Shown piece after piece: positions 55,191 to 64,000 of a stretch of 64,000 nucleotides of DNA. Location: contig OX621241.1 in assembly GCA_951640165.1 (NCBI GenBank), positions 5,218,001 to 5,282,000 of the forward strand. The letters are read 5' to 3'. The position numbers were made by a program, and so were the translations under genes. The stretch's first letter is position 1. Every line of letters begins with the position of its first letter. Source of the stretch: Pseudoips prasinana. Taxonomy: Eukaryota; Arthropoda; Insecta; Lepidoptera; Nolidae. The notes beneath the pieces were generated by a model. The model was not told where the DNA came from, searched no databases, and saw only the letters and a program-made list of their open reading frames with translations.

Positions 55191-55392
55191 ATATACAACA
55201 TATATTTCTTTTCATTTGTAAATAAATATCTACATATTACAGATAAATTACACGTAGACACAGTACAAATAGACGAGCACCTCAAACAAAGATTTGTTCT
55301 GGGTTGGGATTGAATATACACAAGCGATGTTAACGCGCGTTTTGGAAACGCGCGTCGATGGCGCGCTTAAAAAACTTAGTGTGTATAGGCTA
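54464..55392. repeat. TAA-flanked foldback element containing a tandem duplication
   Basis: Left terminus GGGCCTACGCCCACCACG with TTTTTTAAGCGCGCC pairs with the inverse right terminus (GGCGCGCTTAAAAAAC..) near 55360-55392. TAA lies at 54461-54463 and 55393-55395, the target type of PIF/Harbinger elements. GC-rich sub-palindromes (CGCGCGGCACCGGCGCGTC and inverse) sit inside. Confidence 0.72.
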
Positions 55393-55807
55393 TAAACATT
55401 TATACTTAAACCCTATCTTCGGTCTGTCACGGTATGTACGATGTTTGTACGTAACGTAATTCAAAGAGGATTCTTCAAATACATTTCGTGGACTACATTT
55501 ATAAACTACTTCAATAGACATTAAACGACGGTACTACATATTAAGGGGAACCAATCCACAATAGTCTAAAAATAAAAGCACAAAAGTGAACGTCCTTGCC
55601 TGCTAGCTTAAGCTCTTTGTCCACAGACATTTGAGGAATTACCCACATGTGTGACCGTGTTTATGCTAATCAAACACCTTCGCTGACAAGGCGAGTCGTG
55701 ACTGGTCATGATTACACTGAAAATGATTCATGTGGACTTTTGAAAGTGACATTACTTTGAGGCCTTCAGAGAATCCATTAAATTTCCTTGTTTAAAGGAC
55801 ATCATTG
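55393..55807. other. No gene seen
   Basis: Mixed composition; nothing supported. Confidence 0.35.
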
Positions 55808-56045
55808 GCTGGCTTGTTGGTATCGTGGTTAGTGACCCTGACTGCTTAGCCTGAGGTTGTGGGTTCGATTGCCACTCGGGACAAATCTTTGTGTTATAAA
55901 CACGTTTATTTCTTCTGTCTGGGTGTAATTTATTTATAATATATATGGAGAGTATCTAGAAATATATCTGTATGTTTATCAGTTGTCTGGTTGCCATAGT
56001 ACAGGCTCCGTCTAGTTTGGGATCAGATGACGGTGTATTGTTTGT
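55808..56045 (+). repeat. SINE family B
   Basis: GGCTTGTTGGTATCGTGGTTA head, B box GTGGGTTCGATTGCCACTC, body TTCTTCTGTCTGGGTGTAAT, end TTTGGGATCAGATGACGGTG. No AT tail. Confidence 0.75.
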
Positions 56046-56508
56046 TATTTGAAAGGGGCTATCAACGGCCAGTTTAGTGATATGGAGCTACTTTTTATCC
56101 AATACTACTAGATAATAATAATAATAATAATTTATTTCAGATAAATTTCTTAACAGCTAAAACATAAAATAAAACAACAAATACAATTTTCTTAATTTGC
56201 TACAAACGTTACAGGTGTGCCTGAACTAGGTAATCCTGTTTTTCAGGCAAAGAAGTGCTAGTATTAATATATTCTAAAAATAGTCACTTACTTAATATAA
56301 TTATAATATGCGTGATATGATTATTCTAACAATGGATGCAAAAAGGTAAAGAGCGCGTACTTGGGTTACATACAATGTTATTGAACCCAAACAATTGATG
56401 CGTATGCTAATTTATAACAATTACATCATAATGACTTTGTTGGTTTCACATTCTTAAACATCATCAATTTTTTACATGATCAATATTATAAAACAGTACA
56501 AAAAAACT

Positions 56509-57243
56509 TTATTTCAAAACGACTAAAAGTTTCTCTGTATCTTCGTAGGACAAGGCTTGGAGAGCATTCTTAAGGGCTTGTTTACAATTATTGTAATTAA
56601 GGGAATAAATGTCTACAGTTGCATTAACTCTATTGTAGAGGAGCGGTCCTAAAACTATGTAGAACTTTGAGGTGAAGGCATGTGTTGTTTTTATCTTTTG
56701 TGTGCAAACTCTATCTTTACGTCTTTTATTAGTGAAATCAGTGCTGTAGGGAAGAGATGTGTGCTGCTTTAGTACTATGCTCATTATGAATAACTGCCTA
56801 ACTGTCAAAACTTTACAAGATGACAGTCACATTTACTAAACTGTCAAATAGGGACATTCAATAAAATTGTTTATATTTTTAAAAGCGGGCGGTCTGTACA
56901 AGGCTAATATAGCAAATTCTGATCCAATTTTAATTGACAGGCTATTACATTCGTGCATATTTGGTTCGTCAATTGAGACATTGAGATGGTTTTTAGTATA
57001 AACTATAACACCATCATTTTGATTGTATGTTATATTACTCCTGTACATCCTATATCCCGGTAATAACGGTATATTATATTGCTTGGCAAGCCAACACTCA
57101 GTTAATACTATTATGTCACAATTTATTCCTATTCTTTGTTGAAATGTTATAAAACTATCAAAATTTTTATAAATACTGCGTATATTTTGTGTAAGTATAG
57201 TTAGTGGATTAGTGAAAGAAGACAGATATTATTTGCAATTTTC
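56509..57243 (-). pseudogene. LINE ORF2: endonuclease start fused to C-terminus by deletion
   Basis: From 57243: after VENCK and a TAA the frame reads NPLTILTQNIRSIYKNFDSF, CDIIVLTECWL (N and E of the AP-endonuclease active site), LPGYRMYRSNITYNQNDGV and EFAILALYRPPAFKNINNF. It then breaks off near 56850. The following frame reads LTVRQLFIMSIVLKQHTSLP, TKRR-like, KFYIVLGPLLYNRVNATV and CKQALKNALQALSYEDTEKL, the C-terminus. The reverse transcriptase is absent. Without it the copy cannot mobilise itself. Confidence 0.82.
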
Positions 57244-57377
57244 AACTTCACAAACCTTAGACTCAGATACAGAGAAATTATCTAAATCGTTAATTAAACT
57301 ATTAATCATACTCTAAAATTATTAATTAGATAGGAAAACAAGAATTAAGTCAGATGAAATTAGATGTATCGGCGCTC

Positions 57378-58607
57378 TTAGGCGCCTTCATAATCAATTG
57401 AATTTATGTACCTCTTCTCCGCCATTATTTTAGCCGGGCAGTCAGCAGAACCTGTATTATGGTTGCTCGGCTTCTTGAAGTGCAGGCACGTAGCGCACTT
57501 GGGTTCTTTTACCTTGTTTAAACAATCTTTTATTGAATGGCCTAGTTCACCACAATGGCCACAGGTGTAGTTCAACTCCCGGCACGACTTGGCTGCATGA
57601 CCATACTGTTGGCACTTGTAGCAACGTGTAACCAAGGTAAAGTCTCTAACTGGGCAAGATGACCAATTCACGAATACCCTATGTTGGGTTATAAGGGCTT
57701 TGCGCACAACTGCAGACACTTCAATTATATAATTGCAGGTGTCGGCATCTTTTCTTCCTGACTTATGACTTATTTTGATGGATGATAGGAACTTATCTAA
57801 GTTGAAGTCCAGAAGTTTGTCGGTAAGATTTTGGTGGTATAGGCAGGTCAAAACTTCTTTTTCTTGCATTCCTGAGGGCACTCCAATGACTACTATTCTC
57901 GGCTTGCGTTTATGGGGTTCGTCGACTATAAGGCCTGATTTTGAGAGTTGCACTGATTGTTTTAGCTTCTCTACGTCGTCTTTTGATTCAGTGTTAATGA
58001 TTACGCCTCCGTTCCTTGTCTTGCGCATGCCTCTTACTTGAAGCTTCATTTGTTCAGGGCAGATAAGTTTCTGGACAAGGCTCTGTGTATCCTCACTTGA
58101 TCTAGATTTATCATTCGGGTAGATGGCCACGGAGCTTAGTTTCACTGGCTGTATGAATTTATTATTGCCTTGTTTCACCATGTCAGCAAAGGAAGATTGT
58201 GGGGGCTGTTTCGGCATCTCTTCAATGCTAAACCGAAGGACTTGGAGCCGCTGGGATAGCTCATTTTGTTCTTCTAGTTTTTCTATTGTAGAATATGCCT
58301 GGGCGGTTCTTAATTTAAGTGATTGGTGCTGCACAGCCATCTGCGATGTAAAGTGGCCGACTTTTCGACATAAGCCGTTTATTCGTAATTTCTGATCCGA
58401 GTTGAGTTTTCCGTCTCCAGCAATAGTGCATACTTCGTTCAGGGTTTGCTCAATGGCCGACATCCATTTCTGGATCTCGGAAGTGGAAACCACTTCGGGG
58501 CCCTCAGTTTGTTGGATCGGCGGTGGCGGCGGAACAGGTGCAGGTGGAGGCTTCGGAGGCGGGCTACGGGCAGTCCTGTTGCTTCGATTAAAAGGACTGT
58601 TATCCAT
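57378..58607 (-). CDS. LINE ORF1 (gag-like), intact 409 aa
   Basis: RNA-binding protein of a LINE. ATG at 58607 (MDNSPFNRSNRTARS), a proline-rich stretch at about 17-31 (PPPKPPPAPVPPPPP), a charged segment with EKLEEQNELSQRLQ at about 110-125 that may form a coiled coil, an RRM-like middle (KLQVRGMRKTRNGGVIINTE), and three zinc knuckles: CYKCQQYGHAAKSC (329-342), CGHCGELGHSIKDC (349-362) and a longer CATC..H..DC (373-392 or so). The frame ends in TAA-type stop at 57378. No interruption, unlike every other LINE frame here. It is followed by a defective ORF2, so it could act only for relatives. Confidence 0.88.
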   Translation of the reverse strand: MDNSPFNRSNRTARSPPPKPPPAPVPPPPPIQQTEGPEVVSTSEIQKWMSAIEQTLNEVCTIAGDGKLNSDQKLRINGLCRKVGHFTSQMAVQHQSLKLRTAQAYSTIEKLEEQNELSQRLQVLRFSIEEMPKQPPQSSFADMVKQGNNKFIQPVKLSSVAIYPNDKSRSSEDTQSLVQKLICPEQMKLQVRGMRKTRNGGVIINTESKDDVEKLKQSVQLSKSGLIVDEPHKRKPRIVVIGVPSGMQEKEVLTCLYHQNLTDKLLDFNLDKFLSSIKISHKSGRKDADTCNYIIEVSAVVRKALITQHRVFVNWSSCPVRDFTLVTRCYKCQQYGHAAKSCRELNYTCGHCGELGHSIKDCLNKVKEPKCATCLHFKKPSNHNTGSADCPAKIMAEKRYINSIDYEGA

Positions 58608-58700
58608 TTTTCACTGAGTTTTGTTACAAACTTAACATTTTCACTAGTAACATGCGTCCGTTTGAGTTCGTACGGTGTCAGCGGAAAAAACTAGGTCGCG

Positions 58701-59390
58701 ATATAAGTAGCTAGTGATTATTTTTTATTATAAAATTATTGAACACGTCTGTTCTCGCGTATGTCCGCAAATGCTGTGTTTCTTGCTTGCTTGATAAGAT
58801 AAATAAGATAATTACACTTTATTGTACACCATTTACAGAACATAATATATAATATATAATTAAAAAAGGTACAATAGGCGGTCTTATCGCTTACAGCGAT
58901 CTCTCCCAGATAACCTTCAGTTGGACCATATTGTAAGGAATTTGGGGTATAGTGTATGGTGTAAGAATTTAGGTGATAATAACTTAACACTAATAGTGAA
59001 TTCCCAAATAAATATTTAAATCTACAAGTTAAAATATGATTGAAAATGTATAAAAGTAAATAAGCTAAGAACTAATTAATGCATAAAATAAAAGTATATT
59101 ATTATAGTATATGGGTTGCTGAATATATAAAGTAAAATATATCTAACAATGAGCCCAGCTGCGTTATACGTACATATCACTGTCGACCGGGGACGTTTCG
59201 AAGGATGGCAGCATTGACACGTTGAATGGCAATGCTCATTAATTACCCTGAGAAGAAATGGAACAAGAAAAATTGGAACTTCGCCTCAATTTTAACGTAT
59301 TATAAGTTTGTTTGAACATAACTTTTTTAACGGTCTTACATTTGTTATTAGTTACTGGTGACAAGATATCCATGGGATAAAACTTGGTTA
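58701..59390. other. No gene seen
   Basis: AT-rich; nothing supported. Confidence 0.4.
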
Positions 59391-59502
59391 GTACAGACGC
59401 CAGCACATCAAGCTACTCCAATCTGTCAAATTTCCCCTACTTAATGTGAACTATATGCTTTTGTAATAAAATTGAAAATCTATAAAAGAAATTTGACAGA
59501 TT
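59391..59502 (-). repeat. GTAC-MITE, inverted, right end lost
   Basis: GTACAGACGCCAGCACATCA intact on the left; centre reads GTGAACTATATGCTTTTG (inverted orientation); breaks off in GAAATTTGACAGATT. Confidence 0.85.
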
Positions 59503-59519
59503 TCGCGAACCCCGATCCT

Positions 59520-59635
59520 TATTTTTTTATATGACCATAGGGTAAACGAGCAGTTGGGTCACCTGATCGTAAAATATCACCGCCACCCATGGACACTCGC
59601 GACAACCAAAGGAGCCGCAAGTGTGTAGCTAACCT
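59520..59635 (-). repeat. LINE 3'-end family G, reversed
   Basis: TTTTTTTATATGACCATAGG, GGGTCACCTGATCGTAAAAT and CCACCCATGGACACTCGCGA: the reverse of 33110-33265. It abuts the broken end of the GTAC-MITE. Confidence 0.7.
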
Positions 59636-59694
59636 TTTTAAGAATAAAATAGGCTCGCTTTTTGAATTTTACCTAAATCGTTTTAACCATTTTC

Positions 59695-60330
59695 AATCAC
59701 AGATATATAATAAATAGTAACACTCGTAGAGGTCATTATCCGGACATAACGCGCATATGTTTGGACATCACTGTACGTTTTTGTATTAATGCATTAGGTT
59801 GTTTGTTCTAATGGCTTTTAAATTACAATATATAAGTCTCTGTTTGCCATATACAAACATAGTGTATTAGCGCTTTGTAAACGAAATTAAAACGATTTTT
59901 AGTGTTTGCATTACTCTATTTTATTTCAAAGTCTATGCTTCTTACTTCTGGATATAAAAATATGTCGTTATTGTAATCTAGCCTATTGGTCCGTTGACAG
60001 GGCTTATGACAGCAAGTGGGATCAACAGCAACTTGCCTTCGAAACACGGAGACGCTCAGAAATAATTTCACTCTTATGCTCACCCATCCATAGGCTTAGC
60101 GCGTGAGTACGCGCTTCCACCAGTGAGGCTATGAGCGCCTAAAACTTGCTTTTTGTTGCTCCGTGTCTATGGCAGACATAGACTAAAATTTTTAAGGAAA
60201 ATATTTAACTTTTAAACTTTTAGAACAAACCTAATGCATTAAAACAAAAACGTACAGTGATGTCCAAATATGTGTGTGTTTTGTCCGGGTATTGACCTCT
60301 ACGAGTGTTACTATTTATTTATCTGTGATT
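59695..60330. repeat. Foldback element with about 115-130-bp inverted termini (636 bp)
   Basis: AATCACAGAT..AAATAGTAACACTCGTAGAG, GGACATCACTGTACGTTTTT and AATGCATTAGG on the left face their inverse on the right (60213-60330). The middle has GCTTAGCGCGTGAGTACGCG and no ORF. Confidence 0.82.
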
Positions 60331-60605
60331 TGTCACGCATTATCTACGTAAGCGGATAATATATGCAAATTCACTTGTTTAAACTGCGTAAATTATGAAG
60401 ATCATCAATTCCAATGTGACTTACTAGGTTTGAACTGAGCTAGCTTAAAATTGTGCTTTAAATGTGTATAATAGTAGGTCTGCAAGGCATTCTGCTGCTA
60501 GCAAGTACTGAGCAGATGTATGTTTACATTGATTTTAATGTGAAATTTGTTGTTTCGGCGATTATTGCTCCGTGGCGAGTCCGATTTTTATGAATTCAGA
60601 TATAC

Positions 60606-60868
60606 GGTCACCGTAGCCTAGTTGGTAGTGCTCCTGACTACGAAGCTGGTGGTCCTGGGTTCGAATCCCGGTAAGTGCAAATGTTTGTGTGATGAGCGCG
60701 AATATTTGTTTCTGAGTCATGGATGTTTTCTATGTATTTAAGTATTTATCTAACTATATAAGTATGTATATCGTCGCCTGGTACCCATAGTACAAGCTTT
60801 GCTTAGTTTGGGGCTAGGATGATCTGTGTGACATTGTCCCCAGATATTATATTATATTATTATATATG
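60606..60868 (+). repeat. SINE family B, tRNA-like head kept
   Basis: GGTCACCGTAGCCTAGTTGG (A box), CTGGGTTCGAATCCCGG (B box), TTAGTTTGGGGCTAGGATGA and end CCCCAGATATTATATTATAT. Partner of 36134-36385. Confidence 0.87.
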
Positions 60869-61907
60869 GTGAATTTGATCAGACCACGGCACCGAAACAG
60901 ATTTGTTGCCTTAACAGCTTCAGTAAGCAAGATCTTTATGAACTTAAAAGTGGCTACCGAAGGCAGGTTTCTTCCATAAAAGTAACATAAATGACAATTG
61001 GGAGAACTATATTACAAACCTAATTACTACGGCTTCTAAGCTTAAATTCCTTTGCGACACCGTATATATGCAGCGGATAAATTCAAAAATAACGAAATAC
61101 ATAACGTAATAAATCTTACGCTATCTCGCCTTTTATCTTGCTCGAATTCTCCAACGACCAAAAACAGTATTTAAAATCTTGCAAAATACATATTTTAGAG
61201 GCCGAACCTTAAAACTTAATATCGTATTTTAGATAAATTAGTCGAGTTTATAAGCGTTGTGCGTTTTAAAATATATATTGAGGTTGGGTCAGTAACGGTA
61301 AACGTGTAAATCTTTCCTGTTTAACAAAATTAGCAGGCATCATATGTTGTACCTAATTTGTGAATATTATCTCATCTATGATAGTTTTTTTTAGTGCAGG
61401 CTTTATAGAAAAGGATTGATTGTAAAAGTAGTCTGTAAAATCTGAAATGTAAGTGCATTAAATTAGGTTACTACATAATATCGGGGACATTGGTATACTA
61501 TGTATTCTAAAGGTACCTCCTCTGTGTTGAAAGAAAATGATTGCAAAAGAAAGAGGTTATCAACTCGATAACTTATTTACAAAATTTAATTGTGATCGCA
61601 CTAAAGTCAAGACCTGAAAATATTTTTATGTACAGTTGGTAGCTGCGACACTGTAAGGGCGCATTTCCATAACATGGTATTCCGTTTGGTCTCAGATTTG
61701 GCTATTAAAGGCCGTGCTTTCGGTCGTCAGGTTCTTTGGGATACTAACAAATATTTGTCATTTATCTTACAGTGCTAGCGCCGCGCTGGTGCACTTTGCC
61801 TCGTACTGCGCCTGATTTCAAATCGTCTCGTGTAAATGAGCTTAAAGGTATTCTTGAGAAATCAGAACCTAAAAATGTAAGACTCCCACTTTGAACGATT
61901 ATTATTT
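60869..61907. other. No gene seen
   Basis: AT-rich; nothing supported. Confidence 0.4.
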
Positions 61908-62195
61908 ACTCTAGTCTTGTTCTAGTGGTAGCATGTTCAGCTGCAGATAATGAGGTCCGGAGTTCAAAACCGGGGTCGGACAATAAATGATATTGGGATA
62001 TTTCTGGTAAGGAAAATTCTCAGTATTAGTCCGGAGTCTGCAAGTAGGCAGTGTTATACCCCCTTGTTTCGGAGATCACGTAGGTCCATTGACTAAGCTC
62101 TTGCCGGCCAGTGGCTAGCCGTCTAATCGGGTCAAGAGTTCGATCGGGAATAGAAAGTACAATTGTGTTTGCGTTCTGCACACTTGTGCACTAAA
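61908..62195 (+). repeat. SINE family A
   Basis: TCTTGTTCTAGTGGTAGCATG head, degraded B box GAGTTCAAAACCGGGGTCGG, GTCCGGAGTCTGCAAGTAGG and end CACACTTGTGCACTAAAT; lacks the 3' module. Confidence 0.78.
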
Positions 62196-62267
62196 TTTGT
62201 CAAGAACATTCCATTAATAGCCGCCTTATCCGATATTCTAACAAAATACATTATTTTCATAAATTTA

Positions 62268-62475
62268 AAGCGCTCATGGCCAGATGCTCTGGTCCGAAGT
62301 GACAGGCGAGGTTTAGCAACTACGCTCGAAGTAAATGCATAGAAGGGTAACCACCAAAGTTCTGAGCGTCTCTGTGCACCGTCGCCGCCGTTAGGCAACA
62401 GTAGTTAAGCCAAGTTTGAGGCCTACTGGGCGGCTTGAACAACTCTGACACTAGAGTAACCAAAGCCCATAGTAA
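62268..62475 (+). repeat. 5S-derived SINE
   Basis: GAAGTGACAGGCGAGGTTTA, AAATGCATAGAAGGGTAACC (degraded 5S box), GGCGGCTTGAACAACTCTGA and end AAGCCCATAG. Confidence 0.75.
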
Positions 62476-63304
62476 TTAAAGTAATTTACAGTAAAAATAT
62501 AAGTGATTTACAAGTATATATTTTGGATCTATACTGATTTTTTATTTATTTATTTAGGTTAGCCAACAATTGTTCACACAATACATTTAAAGTTATACTT
62601 GCTTATTAGTACGTTTATAAGTGCGACAATTACTTACAGACACACAACATGCACCAATTATGGTTTTATAAGTAAAATATAATAGTATAAAGCCAAAAGA
62701 GTAAATACAATTTAAAGCCATTCAAATAGGTAATTTAAACAAATAAGAAAAATAGTACATTACAATAAATTAAAATAAATTACGATTTGAAAATAACATT
62801 CTATTAATAAATGAAATTAAAACACCAACAACAATAAAAATTATAAAATTTCAAACCAAACAATAAAATTAAAAATATTCAAATTACAAAATTAAAATGA
62901 TAGTTAAGTAAGTCCAGTTGGTCAGGGACTACAGCAAACCAAAATAAAATGTATTTATTTTCCTATTTGGAAGTTTGCCAATCTCATTTAATCCACAGTT
63001 TATTTATTTGTAAACATCTGATCACATTCACAGTCGAATAACGTTGTATATCGATTACATTCGATTGCGATCTCTTACAATCGGACATTATTATGTGACC
63101 CGAGCGACCGTCGTCGAAGATCAGATCGCATCGATAATTAAAATCATCGAGTACATTATATCGAGTATATTATTGATAATAATGTATCTGTTTTCGTCAT
63201 ATTCTGATATTGTAATATTATCAAGTTACAAGCTTCCCTCTCGGCATAATTCAAAATTAAAATTCATTTATTTGGTTAAAATAATAGTATTTTTTTACTC
63301 TACC
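62476..63304. other. No gene seen
   Basis: Very AT-rich; the 108-codon frame at 63044-63370 is low-complexity and overlaps a MITE end, so it is not called. Confidence 0.4.
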
Positions 63305-63552
63305 AAATTGTATAGCAGGGCTTACTACAATACTTCTGATTATTTAAGTGACAATATGGCTTGGGATTGAGTCACTCTAGTTTCACACATTTGAGTACAA
63401 TATAATTTTATGTTATGGAATAAATATTTAAAAAAGGATTCCTGCTGAGTTTTCTGGCAGTATTTCTCAGTAGCTACCACGTCATGTACTGCATGACGAG
63501 GCAGCTACTGAGAAATACTGCTAAGTTTTGTAGTAAACCCTGCTATACAATT
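63305..63552. repeat. Foldback MITE with nested hairpin
   Basis: AAATTGTATAGCAGGGCTTA at the left faces its inverse at 63533-63552. Inside, 63461-63522 is a hairpin (CAGTATTTCTCAGTAGCTAC..CGTCATG and inverse). Related halves lie at about 2949 and 15765. Confidence 0.8.
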
Positions 63553-63564
63553 TCGCTTTTATAG

Positions 63565-63830
63565 TTAATGCTCGACGAACGCAGCAGCTTCTCAAAAAGT
63601 GGTTCTAAAACTGAACATGGATAAGACATACATCATATCATACATCCACTCAAGTAAAGGTTCGAGAATCTCCACTTGAAGTTGTTGAGAACTATATTTA
63701 CCTAGGATAGACCACCCAACTAGGTGGATCTAACTTTGAAAAGGAGTTCAATCGTAGAATCCAACTCGGCTGGGCAGCGTTCGGGAAGCTATTCTGGTCG
63801 AAAACATCGCAGTCACTCAAGTCGAACACT
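63565..63830 (+). pseudogene. RTE-like LINE reverse transcriptase fragment
   Basis: Reads VVLKLNMDKT after GLVLK-like sequence, then ENYIYLG, a stop, TTQLGGSNFEKEFNRRIQLG and WAAFGKLFWSKTSQSLKSNT. The segment (GL.LN..KT...........YVYLGQ.I......E..RRI..GWAAFGKL) is the thumb region after the catalytic motif in RTE-like LINEs. One stop; truncated on both sides. Confidence 0.78.
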
Positions 63831-63840
63831 ATCTATATGA

Positions 63841-63874
63841 TATATCTAGGCTAATAATGATTAGCCTAGATATA
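63841..63874. repeat. Perfect hairpin, 15-bp arms
   Basis: TATATCTAGGCTAAT, loop of four, then ATTAGCCTAGATATA. It directly follows the broken end of the RTE fragment. Confidence 0.8.
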
Positions 63875-64000
63875 CAGGATGTAACATAAATAATAAAAAG
63901 CACTTATAGAACTCAACTTGCCTATGAAGCTGAATAACGCGTAGCACATCAACTTGCAATATAAATAAAAAAAAGATCAACTTCCTATGCCCATATAAAA

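Larger units (their letters stand above)
56110..58700 (-). mobile_element. LINE with intact ORF1, deleted ORF2 and (ATT)n tail
   Basis: On the minus strand: leader about 58700-58608, ORF1 58607-57378, N-terminal endonuclease remnant 57243-56850, then directly the ORF2 C-terminus 56845-56509, 3' UTR, and an (ATT)n tail at 56132-56110. The 5' end and 3' end are both present, so the loss is internal (most of endonuclease and all reverse transcriptase motifs), not 5' truncation. Confidence 0.85.

Noticed and set aside
60616..60672. Genuine tRNA gene
   Set aside because: A and B boxes are present, but the sequence continues into a SINE body with an AT tail and recurs at 36134; no complete cloverleaf was supported.
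63044..63370. 108-codon open frame
   Set aside because: Ile/Tyr/Ser-rich low-complexity translation of AT-rich DNA that runs into a MITE terminus.

Overview
This window reads as intergenic or deep-intronic DNA of a moth or butterfly (Lepidoptera). It is AT-rich and holds no recognisable host protein-coding exon. It is packed with transposable elements typical of Lepidoptera: an R1-clade LINE, RTE-like LINE tails, Jockey/I-type LINEs, Helitrons whose 3' end carries a GCGG..CCGC hairpin and CTAG, tRNA-derived and 5S-rRNA-derived SINEs, a Penelope-like element, a mariner, and many foldback MITEs. The species cannot be named from the sequence.

Layout. 1-2342: decayed R1-clade LINE on the minus strand, running off the left edge. 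2345-5079: repeats, RTE tail and SINEs. 5080-5443: a GC-richer, non-repetitive stretch with an arthropod initiator and a good splice donor, the only candidate for a host first exon; if it is real, most of the window may be its first intron. 7-11.6 kb: hairpins, LINE and SINE remnants, a Helitron. 11.8-14.1 kb and 18.3-19.3 kb: two inverted copies of a TA-inserting transposon that keeps the N-terminal (intron-split) and C-terminal coding parts of a transposase but has lost the catalytic core. The first copy carries a Penelope-like element with 550-bp inverted arms in its intron. 21.8-22.6 kb: a tandemly amplified Helitron. 25-39 kb: MITEs, SINEs and Helitrons, several nested with readable target sites. 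40.0-42.5 kb: a three-level nest (LINE in LINE in an older repeat). 43-48 kb: LINE 3' ends, SINEs, MITEs. 49.6-50.9 kb: a structurally complete mariner with an uninterrupted 339-aa transposase. 51-55.4 kb: foldback elements and a LINE fragment. 56.1-58.7 kb: a LINE with intact ORF1 (409 aa, three zinc knuckles) but an internally deleted ORF2. 59-64 kb: foldback elements, SINEs, an RTE fragment.

Only two reading frames look intact: the mariner transposase and the LINE ORF1. Everything else that codes is broken. The genes do not form a pathway; the biology is that of successive transposition. I found no convincing new multi-gene system. The most unusual items are the core-deleted transposon pair with the Penelope insertion at its splice acceptor, a MITE family whose full-length copies all begin and end in GTAC, three LINE copies sharing an (ATT)n tail, and several near-perfect long palindromes.
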